NCBI RefSeq assembly: GCF_027923765.1
Contig: NZ_AP026709.1
Location: forward strand, 1,545,501 to 1,609,500
Length of the DNA stretch: 64,000 nucleotides
Source: Pseudodesulfovibrio nedwellii
GTDB taxonomy: Bacteria; Desulfobacterota; Desulfovibrionia; Desulfovibrionales; Desulfovibrionaceae
Direction: 5' to 3'
The translations under genes were made by a program, and so were the position numbers. Shown here piece after piece: positions 6,908 through 14,965 of the stretch. Position 1 is the first letter of the stretch, and the number at the start of each line of letters is the position of its first letter. The notes under the pieces were generated by a model, which did not search any database, had not been told where the DNA came from, and worked only from the letters and a program-made list of their open reading frames with translations.

Positions 6908-8539
6908 ATGACAGATTCCATAGCCATTCAAACGGCTGAACCGGTCGTCGGACCCGATGTTCACGCGCAAGAGATTGTTCAATGTCAGGGCAACGCGTTT
7001 GTCACCCGTATTCGACTTGTGGACGGTCGTGTGGACGAGGCCTGGAGCACTGGCCGCATGATGCGCAACATGAATATGTTGTTGCGGGGGGAACTTGATG
7101 AGCGGGGGCGGCCCGGTTTCGTTTCTCAGGCGCACTGTTTGTGCAATGACGGCCATGCCCTCGCGGCCATCCGGGCCGTGGAAGATCTGGCTGGGGTGGG
7201 CCTGCCGGACAGTGCCATTCTGGTGCGTAAACTGGTCCAGTCCATGCGATGTATGCAGGAGCATCTGCTCCATTTCTATCAGTTTCATTTTTCCGATTGG
7301 GTCAGTCTGGAAGCCGCATTACGCGTCGACCCGGCCAAGGCTGCAAGTATGGCGTCCCTGCCGGGAGAGGACACTGCCTATTTTCGTTCTGTTCAGGACC
7401 AGCTCCGTCTCATGGTTGAAGATCGTTCGACGACCTCCTCATATACTGAAGATGAAGGCCGGTACCAAGGTCCCGACGCTTTGCATTTGCTGCTGCATGG
7501 GCACGCCTTGGCGTCGATCCAGATCGGAGCCTCGCTGCAGGCGGCGCTCGGATTGCTGGAATGCGGGCCAAAGGGTTTCAAGGCATACCGAATCGGCGGC
7601 CTGCCAGACGATCTGGATTTGAGTACAGCAACCCTTGAACAGTTGGGCATGATCCTTGAGGAATGCCGGGAATTCATTGGCACAATTTTTCCTGCCGACC
7701 TTGCGCGGTTGGCTCGGGTTTACTCCCCGTGGACCGAACTGGGGAGGGGGAGCTCCTTTTTGACCTGGGATGGAGCAGTTGCCTGCGGGCTGCTTGTCGC
7801 GGGTGGTGGGTTGCCCTGGAGGCTTTTACAGCCCGACTCCGCAGTCATTCGCGAGGAGTGTGAGCCGGATTGGAACCATGAGGATTCGCATCGTTACCGG
7901 TTGTTTGCCGGACGGAGCGAACCGTTGTTCCGCTGGGGGGATGGCAACTATTTCTGGCTGTCCGCGCCCAGGCACGGCAACTCCGCCTGTGAAGTCGGGC
8001 CTCTGGCTCGGGTCATGGGCGGCCTGCTTAATGGGCAGGGCGGGATGGAGCAGATCGTGTCCCGTGTGCTTGATGACGGTGGACTGTCCTTGGAAGCCCT
8101 GAATTCCACTATGGGAAGGGTTTTGTCGCGGGGTATCGAAGCCTCGGTCCTGATGGACTCCATCCTGGAGGGGGTGGACGAGCTGGAATGCACACTGGTG
8201 GATGAGGGACGGCATAATGTTGATTTTACCCTGCCGACAGCCGGGATCGGAGTCGGTCGAGTGGAGGTACCTCGGGGTACTCTGACGCACACCATTCGGT
8301 GGGGTCAGGGGCGGATAATGAGTCACGACTATCTCATCCCGTCGCTGTGGAATTTCTCGCCGCGTGATGCCCGGGGCGAACTCGGGCCGCTGGAGCGTGC
8401 TCTTCGCGGCACCCCGGTGATAAACCCGGACTCTCCCGTGGAAATCCTGCGCACCCTGCACGAATTTGATCCCTGCAACACCTGTCATGTGGTGATCGAA
8501 AATCGGGACACCGGCCGTACTACCCTGACAACAGCCTGA
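6908..8539 (+). CDS. [NiFe]-hydrogenase large subunit-like protein with altered metal site
   Basis: A 543-residue homologue of [NiFe]-hydrogenase large subunits. Start ATG 6908 follows GAGGAGG; an upstream extension of the frame has no RBS. Conserved features are GHALAAIRAVEDLAG after L1, the APR arginine (R355) with EVGPLAR, the EVPRGTLTHTIRW / WNFSPRDARGELGPLERAL region, and DPCNTC (C523, C526). The L1 motif is unusual: the first Cys of CxxC is His76, an extra Cys77 follows, and only the second L1 Cys (C79) is retained. The histidine that normally ends DPCxxCxxH is Val529, yet a 14-residue tail follows. No small subunit or maturation protease is encoded nearby. It leads an operon with a radical SAM protein, NifHDK-like proteins, HypC and HypE. 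It may be a modified hydrogenase, or a scaffold or enzyme of different chemistry. Confidence 0.82.
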   Translation: MTDSIAIQTAEPVVGPDVHAQEIVQCQGNAFVTRIRLVDGRVDEAWSTGRMMRNMNMLLRGELDERGRPGFVSQAHCLCNDGHALAAIRAVEDLAGVGLPDSAILVRKLVQSMRCMQEHLLHFYQFHFSDWVSLEAALRVDPAKAASMASLPGEDTAYFRSVQDQLRLMVEDRSTTSSYTEDEGRYQGPDALHLLLHGHALASIQIGASLQAALGLLECGPKGFKAYRIGGLPDDLDLSTATLEQLGMILEECREFIGTIFPADLARLARVYSPWTELGRGSSFLTWDGAVACGLLVAGGGLPWRLLQPDSAVIREECEPDWNHEDSHRYRLFAGRSEPLFRWGDGNYFWLSAPRHGNSACEVGPLARVMGGLLNGQGGMEQIVSRVLDDGGLSLEALNSTMGRVLSRGIEASVLMDSILEGVDELECTLVDEGRHNVDFTLPTAGIGVGRVEVPRGTLTHTIRWGQGRIMSHDYLIPSLWNFSPRDARGELGPLERALRGTPVINPDSPVEILRTLHEFDPCNTCHVVIENRDTGRTTLTTA

Positions 8540-8565
8540 TTTTTAATGAACAAAGGAACCGGAAA

Positions 8566-9576
8566 ATGAATCGAAAAACTGTTTTTGATGCCCTTCAAGA
8601 CGCCGAGGGCCAGGAATCCCTGTTCAGGCAGGCGGACCAGGTTCGCCGGGAGCAGGTGGGCGATGTGGCACAGTTGCGTGGCGTGGTGCATTTTTCCAAC
8701 CACTGCCGGTGCAACGATCTCTATTGCGGTTTGATGCATGACAACGATCAGTGCCAGCGGTTCCGCATGACAGAGGATCAGATTGTGGACACGGCTTTGG
8801 CCATCGCGGACGCGGGCCTCAGGACCGTGGTCCTGCAATCGGGCGAGGACTTGCATTTTACCCGGGCCATGTTTTGCTCCATCATCGAACGTATCCTTGA
8901 AAAAGCGGACGTTGCCATCACCCTGAGCCTTGGGAAGCGTTCTCGTGAGGATATGGTCGCTTTCAGAAGCGCCGGAGCCGAGCGGTATCTCATGAAACAC
9001 GAAACCATGAATCCTGCGCTGTATTCGCGCATGCGGTCAGGGCTCAAATTGGACGATCGACTGCGGCTCATCAACATGTTGCGTGAGGTCGGCTTTCAGG
9101 TAGGCGTGGGCAATATCGTGGGGCTGCCTGGTCAGACTTTGGAAGACCTGTGTGAGGATATCCTCTTTTTTCAGGATTTCCAGCCGGACATGATCAATAT
9201 CGGCCCTTTCATTCCCCATGCCCAGACGCCTCTCAAGGATACCCCTACGGCCGACATGGAGTTGATGCTCCGGGTGTTCGCCCTGACCAGAATCGTCACC
9301 GGTAACACGCACATGGCCGCTGCCAATACCGTGGCCACCCTGGACCCGGATAACGGACAGTTTCGGGCGCTTACCAAGGGCGGCGCCAATGTCATCATGC
9401 CCAACTGCAACCCGTTTTTGGAAAGCAAAACGGACAAGATCGAATATGAATTTCAGATAACCACCCACAAGCGTTACGTTTCCGTGAATGAAGCGAGGAA
9501 TGTCTTGGAACGGGCGGGCAGGACGGAAGGTGTGACCAAGGGCCATTCACTCAAACTGCAAGGAGAAGCACTTTGA
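8566..9576 (+). CDS. HydE/BioB-like radical SAM protein with atypical cysteine motif
   Basis: A 336-residue single-domain radical SAM TIM barrel most like the HydE / PylB / HmdB / BioB lineage: FSNHCR at the cluster site, GLMHDN, LQSGED, GVGNIVGLPGQTLED and NIGPFIPHAQTPL, as in HydE. The cluster motif is odd. HydE has CxxxCxxC, whereas here cysteines are at residues 47, 49 and 54 (CxCx4C) with Asp51 where the second Cys belongs. RBS AAAGGAACCGGAAA before ATG. It overlaps the following NifH-like start. In the HydE lineage these proteins mature H-cluster or FeGP-type cofactors, so here it probably makes or modifies a metal cofactor or its ligand. The assignment to the lineage is firm; the chemistry is unknown. 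Confidence 0.82.
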   Translation: MNRKTVFDALQDAEGQESLFRQADQVRREQVGDVAQLRGVVHFSNHCRCNDLYCGLMHDNDQCQRFRMTEDQIVDTALAIADAGLRTVVLQSGEDLHFTRAMFCSIIERILEKADVAITLSLGKRSREDMVAFRSAGAERYLMKHETMNPALYSRMRSGLKLDDRLRLINMLREVGFQVGVGNIVGLPGQTLEDLCEDILFFQDFQPDMINIGPFIPHAQTPLKDTPTADMELMLRVFALTRIVTGNTHMAAANTVATLDPDNGQFRALTKGGANVIMPNCNPFLESKTDKIEYEFQITTHKRYVSVNEARNVLERAGRTEGVTKGHSLKLQGEAL

Positions 9577-10340
9577 TAAAGGTAGCAATTTACGGCAAGG
9601 GCGGAATCGGCAAATCAACGGTGACCTCCGGCATTTCGGCTGCGTTAGGACTCGACGGCCTCAACGTGATGCAACTCGGTTGCGACCCCAAGACCGACTC
9701 GACGATCAACCTGCTCGGCGGCAAGCCTCCGACACCCATCCTGCAATATCTTCAGGAGCAGGGGAGACCGGACACTCTCGACGCCATCGCCAAAAAGGGT
9801 TTCGGCAACGTTACCTGTATGGAGGTGGGCGGTCCCACTCCAGGGGTGGGTTGTTTCGGTCGCGGCATGCTCACGGCTTTTGAGCTGCTTGATGAAATGG
9901 GGGCCTACGACGTCTATAAACCGGACGTGGTCTTGTACGACATCCTGGCCGATGTCGTGTGCGGTGGCATCGCCGTACCCATGCGCGAGGGGTTTGCGGA
10001 CAAGGTCTGCATCGTCACCTCCGGTGAGAAAATGGCCCTGCTGGCCGCCAAGAATATCATCCTGGCCCTGCGTAATTTTGCAGACCGCAACTACGCAGAG
10101 CTTGGGGGGCTGATTCTCAACTGCCGGGACATGGCCGACGAAGTCGAGCGGGTGGAGGAATTTGCCCACAAGATGGAGACCTCGGTCATCGGCGTGATTC
10201 CGCGCGACACGGCCATCCATCAATTCGAAGAAGAGGGCAAGACCATAGTGGAAGGCGACAGAGCCCTGCCGACTTCGGCTCGGTTTTTCGACCTGGCCCG
10301 GACTGTCGTCGATTTTGCCGAAGAACGAAACGTAGCCTGA
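9573..10340 (+). CDS. NifH-like nitrogenase reductase homologue (ATP-dependent [4Fe-4S] reductase)
   Basis: A 255-residue NifH/BchL/CfbC-family ATPase. The P-loop GKGGIGKS spans residues 8-15, CDPK is at 37-40 (switch I), and the two [4Fe-4S] ligands are Cys94 in GVGCFGRG and Cys130 in DVVCGGIAVPMREG. It should dimerise around one cluster and pass low-potential electrons to the NifDK-like pair on ATP hydrolysis. The start is TTG 9573, overlapping the TGA of the radical SAM gene, with AGGAGA 8 bases upstream, implying translational coupling. It is shorter at the C-terminus than true NifH (about 290). No nifB, nifE or nifN is present, so dinitrogen reduction is unlikely. Confidence 0.9.
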   Translation: MIKVAIYGKGGIGKSTVTSGISAALGLDGLNVMQLGCDPKTDSTINLLGGKPPTPILQYLQEQGRPDTLDAIAKKGFGNVTCMEVGGPTPGVGCFGRGMLTAFELLDEMGAYDVYKPDVVLYDILADVVCGGIAVPMREGFADKVCIVTSGEKMALLAAKNIILALRNFADRNYAELGGLILNCRDMADEVERVEEFAHKMETSVIGVIPRDTAIHQFEEEGKTIVEGDRALPTSARFFDLARTVVDFAEERNVA

Positions 10341-10365
10341 GCATAGCCAACACAGGAGAATCAAT

Positions 10366-11664
10366 ATGGATCTGGATCACACCCGAATTAGGGTGGAACA
10401 ACTTCGGGAAAAATCGGATTTCCCCTTCGCCCAACTGGAGGGCGTCGGTCCCAATCTGGCAGGATGGGGCGTCATCGAGACCTGCCTGCTGCTCCCTCAG
10501 TCTGTGGCGATCATGATCGGCCCTTCGGCCTGTCTGCGCCACTCCGCCTTCATGGCCCATGCCCGCGGCTTTACCGAGCGATTTCATATGCTCTGTCTGT
10601 CCGAGCTGGATATGACCATGGGCAACCATCTGCCCAAGGTGGAGCAGGGCATGGCGGACATCCTTTCCCGACGCGAGGAAAAGGTCGCCTTTCTTATTGT
10701 CGGTTGCCCTGATTACATCCTCGGCACGGATTTCACCGGGGTCATCAACCGACTGGAAGAGTCCACGGGGAAGCGGATCATTCTTGGAGCCATGGCACCG
10801 ATCACCATCGGACTCAAGGAGTCGCCGTTCACCTCGGCCTACACCTCGTTTTTCAATTTTCTCAAGCATGAGGAACGCAAACCGAACGAGAACCGGCTTA
10901 ATCTGTTGGGTACCTTCATGCCCCTGTCCGACTCGGGCGAATTCTACCGGGTCCTGTCCGATGCCGGGGTGGACGACATCGTCCAGATTCCGCTCTGTCC
11001 GGATCTGGAGACGTTTTCCGGCATGGCTCATGGCCGAGCCTCGGTCGTGCTCCATCCGCTGGCCAACGGCCTGAGCGGCAAAATGGAGAATGAGATGGGC
11101 ATCCCCACCTGTTTTGCTCCGACATCCTATGGCTTTTCGACCATCAGGGAACAGTATGAGCGGATCGGTGAGGCCGTGGGGAAATCCCTGTCCGTCGACG
11201 TGCTCGAAAAAGAAGCCCGGCAGGCAGCCGAACCATTGCTGGACGCCCTGCGTGGCAAATCCGTGGCGGTTGGGTGCAGCATCAACGGCAGCCCGTTCGA
11301 GTTGGCCCGGTTCCTCGTGGACAACGGCGTCAACGTGGACACACTGTTCGCCAGAGGAACCATCAAGCCATATGAGTGGAAACTTATCGAACAGTTGCGT
11401 GCGGTCAAACCGGACATTCAGATTTACAACGCCTCTCATCCGGGCCTGTGCGGCCAGACTGAGCCTTTTGACCACGTGGAAGTGGCCTATGGCGTGGATG
11501 CAGGCATATTTTGCGTCAACGCAGCCAACGTGCCTTTATCCCGTTATCAGGAACAGAAGTACGGCTATGAAGCCGCCCTCTGGATGCTGGAACAGACCCG
11601 CGAGGCCATGGAAACCCCAGTCAGCAACTACGACTGGATCTACGGCCACGACTTTCTCATCTAA
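10366..11664 (+). CDS. NifD-like nitrogenase component 1 subunit homologue
   Basis: A 432-residue protein of the oxidoreductase/nitrogenase component 1 superfamily, shorter than NifD (about 480) and near the size of BchN and CfbD. Cysteines likely to hold a [4Fe-S] cluster are C56 in GPSAC (equivalent to NifD Cys88) and C114 in VGCPDYILGTD (equivalent to NifD Cys154); C40 (VIETC) or C77 may supply another ligand. The NifD cofactor-site Cys/His pair cannot be recognised with confidence. RBS ACAGGAGAATCAAT. It lies between the NifH-like and NifK-like genes and should form a heterotetramer with the latter. Its substrate is unknown; nothing in the window links it to chlorophyll or F430 synthesis. 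Confidence 0.85.
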   Translation: MDLDHTRIRVEQLREKSDFPFAQLEGVGPNLAGWGVIETCLLLPQSVAIMIGPSACLRHSAFMAHARGFTERFHMLCLSELDMTMGNHLPKVEQGMADILSRREEKVAFLIVGCPDYILGTDFTGVINRLEESTGKRIILGAMAPITIGLKESPFTSAYTSFFNFLKHEERKPNENRLNLLGTFMPLSDSGEFYRVLSDAGVDDIVQIPLCPDLETFSGMAHGRASVVLHPLANGLSGKMENEMGIPTCFAPTSYGFSTIREQYERIGEAVGKSLSVDVLEKEARQAAEPLLDALRGKSVAVGCSINGSPFELARFLVDNGVNVDTLFARGTIKPYEWKLIEQLRAVKPDIQIYNASHPGLCGQTEPFDHVEVAYGVDAGIFCVNAANVPLSRYQEQKYGYEAALWMLEQTREAMETPVSNYDWIYGHDFLI

Positions 11665-11673
11665 GGAACTGCA

Positions 11674-12876
11674 ATGAAAGAATATCATCACCTTCTCCCC
11701 TTGGCCACGGGGTACTTCGGCGTCAGCTCGGCCTTGTATGATTTCGAGGGGCTTGTCGTTGTTTACGGACCTGCTGGCGGAGCCTGGCACATCAACATCG
11801 AGGACGAACCACGTTGGTACCGTGGCCCGGCCACGGTGGTCGGCGCAGGGTTGCTGGAAATGGATGTCATCCTGGGCAACGACGACAAGTTCATTGATAA
11901 CATCGTGAACACGGCCAAGGAGCTGAACAGTCGATTCGTAGCTCTGTCCGGCACCCCCATTTCCGAAATTATCGGCACCGATCTCAAGGGATTTGTCATG
12001 ACTATCGAGTCCCGCACCAACATTCCCGTGTTCATGGTGCCTACAGCCGGGTCCGAACCCTACCCGGAAGGCTCGTCCAAGGCGCTCCTCGCCCTGGCCG
12101 ACAAGTTCATGGAACCAGACACGCCCAAGGTCCCCCGAGGCATCAACATTCTTGGGGCCATCCATTTAACCATGGGCAAGGAGACGCACCTCGCTCCGTT
12201 GATTGAGGCTCTTCAGGAAGAGCGCTTCGAGATAGTGGGCATGTTTTCCGCCCCGTTGCCCGGTCAGGCTGATCCTCTTGAAGGGGTTCGCAAGGCCCCA
12301 GGCGCAACAATCAACGCCGTTGTTTCCACCAGCGGTTTGGCTCTGGCCGAGCGCATGTATGCCGATTACGGCATCCCGTTCGTGGTAGGCATGCCCGTGG
12401 GACTGGCTGGGAGCAACGCCTTCATGGACCTGCTCGGCGGATCGAAGCCTGATCAGTCCAAAGTCAGTGAATATACCTCGTATAAACGAGCTCTGGTTAT
12501 CGGTGAGCCGGTGATGAGCTATGGGATGAAGTATTGCCTGACCTACGATTTCGGTGTGGATAGGGTCGATGTGGTTTCCGTCACTCCGAATGAACCGTTG
12601 TTCCGCAAGTACGAGGGGTGTGCGGGCGTACTGGCTGAACGAGGGCGGTTCGACCATGACACTGATGACGAAGGTCGGATAAAGGAGTTGATGAACGAAC
12701 CGGGTGTTGACCTGATCGTGGCCGACCCCTGCTATCGCCCCCTGCTGGAAGGGGACACCGCCTTTGTTTCCCTTCCGCATACGGCTATGAGCGCCCGGAT
12801 TAATTGGGATATGCCGTACGAATACGCCATGGACAAGGGGTACGAATATCTGGCCTCGCAACTGCTGGGCGATTGA
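11674..12876 (+). CDS. NifK-like nitrogenase component 1 subunit homologue lacking cluster cysteines
   Basis: A 400-residue component 1 family protein. The fold markers are GPAGGAWH (residues 32-39, where NifK has GPxGC) and LSGTPISEIIGTDL (91-104, where NifK has TC-x2-E-x2-GDDL). Both cluster cysteines are absent, replaced by Gly36 and Pro95, so any cluster at the D/K interface must be held mainly by the NifD-like partner, as in dark-operative protochlorophyllide reductase, where BchB contributes only an Asp. EDEPRW just after the first motif offers acidic candidates. Ten bases separate it from the D-like gene, with RBS AAGGAACTGCA. Cysteines further on (DYCLTYD, EGCAGV, DPCYRP) might bind something else. 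Confidence 0.83.
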   Translation: MKEYHHLLPLATGYFGVSSALYDFEGLVVVYGPAGGAWHINIEDEPRWYRGPATVVGAGLLEMDVILGNDDKFIDNIVNTAKELNSRFVALSGTPISEIIGTDLKGFVMTIESRTNIPVFMVPTAGSEPYPEGSSKALLALADKFMEPDTPKVPRGINILGAIHLTMGKETHLAPLIEALQEERFEIVGMFSAPLPGQADPLEGVRKAPGATINAVVSTSGLALAERMYADYGIPFVVGMPVGLAGSNAFMDLLGGSKPDQSKVSEYTSYKRALVIGEPVMSYGMKYCLTYDFGVDRVDVVSVTPNEPLFRKYEGCAGVLAERGRFDHDTDDEGRIKELMNEPGVDLIVADPCYRPLLEGDTAFVSLPHTAMSARINWDMPYEYAMDKGYEYLASQLLGD

Positions 12877-12894
12877 AAGCAATAGGAGAAAAAT

Positions 12895-13122
12895 ATGTGT
12901 CTTGCCGTTCCCGCTGAAGTGATCTCCATTGAGGACGATACTGCGGTCTGCCGTGTGGATCGTGGGCAGACCACGGTCAAGGCGTCCCTGATGTTGTTGC
13001 CCGAAAAACCTGAACTGGGCGAGTTCCTCATCATCCATGCTGGTTTTGCCCTGCGAATTCTGGACCGTGAGGAGGCCGAGAAGAGCCTGCGATCCATGAA
13101 TCTGGCGGTGGAGGGTGTGTGA
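12895..13122 (+). CDS. hypC: HypC-family hydrogenase maturation chaperone
   Basis: A 75-residue protein starting MCLAVPAEV, the invariant HypC start whose Cys2 binds the Fe(CN)2CO unit together with HypD and delivers it to the hydrogenase large subunit. A beta-barrel HypC/HupF domain fills the chain. RBS AGGAGAAAAAT. Its place directly after the NifK-like gene, in an operon led by a hydrogenase-large-subunit homologue, suggests a dedicated chaperone for that protein. hypA, hypB, hypD and hypF are not in the window and must be elsewhere if Fe(CN)2CO is made. Confidence 0.92.
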   Translation: MCLAVPAEVISIEDDTAVCRVDRGQTTVKASLMLLPEKPELGEFLIIHAGFALRILDREEAEKSLRSMNLAVEGV

Positions 13123-13322
13123 GTTCCTAACCACTGGAATGTTTTTGCGATCTCGAATTGTGTCATAAGATGCTTGGCTGGGTTTGAGCCGCCGGATGTC
13201 TTCCAGTCCCTTGAATGTCCGTTGTCTGGAAAGGCCTGTACTCCGGCCAACCCGATCGGCCCCTGCATGGTCTCGACCGAGGGCAGTTGCGTTGCATATT
13301 ACAAATACAAATTGGATTAAAC

Positions 13323-14327
13323 ATGTCTGACAAGGTTCTTCTCGATTACGGCAGCGGCGGACGCGCTTCTCAGCGCCTTATCTCCCAACTCTTCCTGAAT
13401 CATTTCAGTAACGACGAACTGAACCGTCTCAATGACGCGGCGGAATTGTCCATGAGCGGGCGTCTTGCCATGTCCACGGATTCCTTTACCGTCGATCCAA
13501 TCTTCTTCCCCGGCGGCGACATCGGTTCTCTGGCCGTACATGGTACGGTCAACGATGTTGCCATGATGGGGGCTATTCCCCGGTACATGACCTGCGGGTA
13601 CATTATCGAGGAAGGTTTGCCCATGGCTGATCTGGAAACAATCGTTGCTTCCATGGGCGAGGCAGCCCGACACGCTGGCGTGGATATCGTTACCGGCGAC
13701 ACCAAGGTCGTTCCCAAGGGCGCTGTGGACAAGATTTTCATCAACACCACAGGCATAGGCGACATTATCGTGGACCCGGCCCCCAGCGGCGACGCTGCCC
13801 GGCTTGGTGACGCGGTGCTTATCTCCGGCACTGTTGGCGATCATGGTTTGACCATTCTTGGCACCCGCGAAGGGCTGGAATTTGAAGCCGCAGTCCAGTC
13901 GGATTCCGCCGCCTTGAATCACCTGTTGGTCAAGTTGGTGCAGGAATTGCCCGAAGTTCACGTCATGCGCGACCCCACTCGGGGTGGCTTGGCTACCACG
14001 CTCAATGAAATCACGGGCAGTTCCAACGTGTGCTGCGAGCTTGACGAGAGTGCCATTCCCGTGCGGCTCGAAGTCAAGGGCGGGTGTTCCATTCTCGGTC
14101 TTGATCCACTTTATCTCGCTAACGAAGGGAAATTCCTTTGCATCCTGCCCGAGGAACATTCCGAAAAGGCCCTTGAAATCATGCGTGCCGATCCCCTCGG
14201 ACAGGACGCCTGTCGCATTGGAACCATGACCGACGCCAATCCCGGCAAGGTCGTGCTCATCACTGCGCTCGGCGGCAAGCGACTCCTTGGCATGCTTGAA
14301 GGAGAGCAGCTTCCGCGTATTTGCTAG
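13323..14327 (+). CDS. hypE: HypE, carbamoyl-dehydratase for hydrogenase cyanide ligands
   Basis: A 334-residue HypE (PurM/AIR synthetase-like ATPase) ending in PRIC. The terminal Cys accepts the carbamoyl group from HypF and is dehydrated to the thiocyanate that supplies CN ligands to the iron. GSGGRASQRL at the N-terminus and DPTRGGLATTLNE in the middle match the family. ATG 13323 (MSDKVLLDYGSGG) is chosen because the protein then starts as HypE proteins do; an in-frame extension back to 13215 has no family match. The RBS is weak. About 200 bases without a gene separate it from hypC, so it might have its own promoter, though the direction and theme suggest the same operon. Confidence 0.92.
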   Translation: MSDKVLLDYGSGGRASQRLISQLFLNHFSNDELNRLNDAAELSMSGRLAMSTDSFTVDPIFFPGGDIGSLAVHGTVNDVAMMGAIPRYMTCGYIIEEGLPMADLETIVASMGEAARHAGVDIVTGDTKVVPKGAVDKIFINTTGIGDIIVDPAPSGDAARLGDAVLISGTVGDHGLTILGTREGLEFEAAVQSDSAALNHLLVKLVQELPEVHVMRDPTRGGLATTLNEITGSSNVCCELDESAIPVRLEVKGGCSILGLDPLYLANEGKFLCILPEEHSEKALEIMRADPLGQDACRIGTMTDANPGKVVLITALGGKRLLGMLEGEQLPRIC

Positions 14328-14379
14328 TCGGCAAATGTGGTCCTGGACCCAAAGATTGATATTGTTGTAGAAAAATAAA

Positions 14380-14407
14380 AGGACTTCAGGTGATTGCCTG
14401 AAGTCCT
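14380..14407. terminator. Bidirectional terminator between hypE and the rsgA remnant
   Basis: AGGACTTCAGG and its exact complement, 6-base loop, with an A-rich flank on the left (AAAAATAAA) that becomes a T-run on the minus strand. It would end rsgA transcription and probably also the hypE operon. Confidence 0.75.
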
Positions 14408-14449
14408 GTTTCGGTGACATTGGAGGAGAATACTCTCCTTTGTCAGCAG

Positions 14450-14965
14450 TTATTTCTTACCCTTTTTCAATCCTTTTATCTTTTGGGCGACGCCTTTCCA
14501 GCGTCCTTTCTCCATGCGGTCCGCGCTTTTTGTGCGACGCTCGGAAAGATACTGCATTTCAAGCTGCATCTTGTGGAAGCTTTCCAGCCGTTCTTGCGGG
14601 AGCTTGCCGGTCTCGACTGCATGGCGCACAGCACAGTGCGGTTCATGGCGGTGGGTGCAGTCGGCGAAGCGGCACGTTCTGGCCAATTTACATATGTCGG
14701 CGAAGGTGTTTTCAATGCCGTTGCCGCTTTCGTGAAACGCGATTTCGCGGATGCCGGGATTGTCCATGAGCAAACCGCCCTGCGGCATGCGGATGAGTTC
14801 CCGGACAGTGGTTGTGTGACGTCCCTTGCCGACGCTGGCGCTGATTTTTCCTGTGGCCTGTATTTCATTGCCGTGCAGCATGTTCGCCAGTGTTGATTTC
14901 CCGGCGCCAGACGATCCTATCATGGCAGCGGTTTTGCCATCGCCCAAATGGATCGCAAGCTCGTT
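14450..14965 (-). pseudogene. rsgA: rsgA, 5'-truncated ribosome biogenesis GTPase
   Basis: The C-terminal half of the circularly permuted GTPase RsgA (YjeQ): G1 GSSGAGKS, G3 DNPGIRE, and the zinc site in CRFADCTHRHEPHC, followed by the usual basic C-terminus. The N-terminal OB domain and the G4 motif that precede these in RsgA are missing. At about 14966 the reading frame passes directly into IS3 orfB sequence, so an IS insertion followed by deletion removed the 5' part. The fused frame could give a chimeric peptide but not a working RsgA. A functional copy may exist elsewhere, since RsgA is widely conserved. Confidence 0.88.

Noticed and set aside
10186..11475. Minus-strand open frame opposite the NifD-like gene
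   Set aside because: The plus strand has clear nitrogenase-family motifs; the minus frame has no motif and no RBS.
9573..12876. True nitrogen-fixation genes nifHDK
   Set aside because: D- and K-like proteins are short, cluster cysteines are missing in K, and nifE/N/B are absent.
13317..14420. Minus-strand open frame opposite hypE
   Set aside because: hypE is certain by its PRIC end and ATP motifs; the frame spans the terminator.
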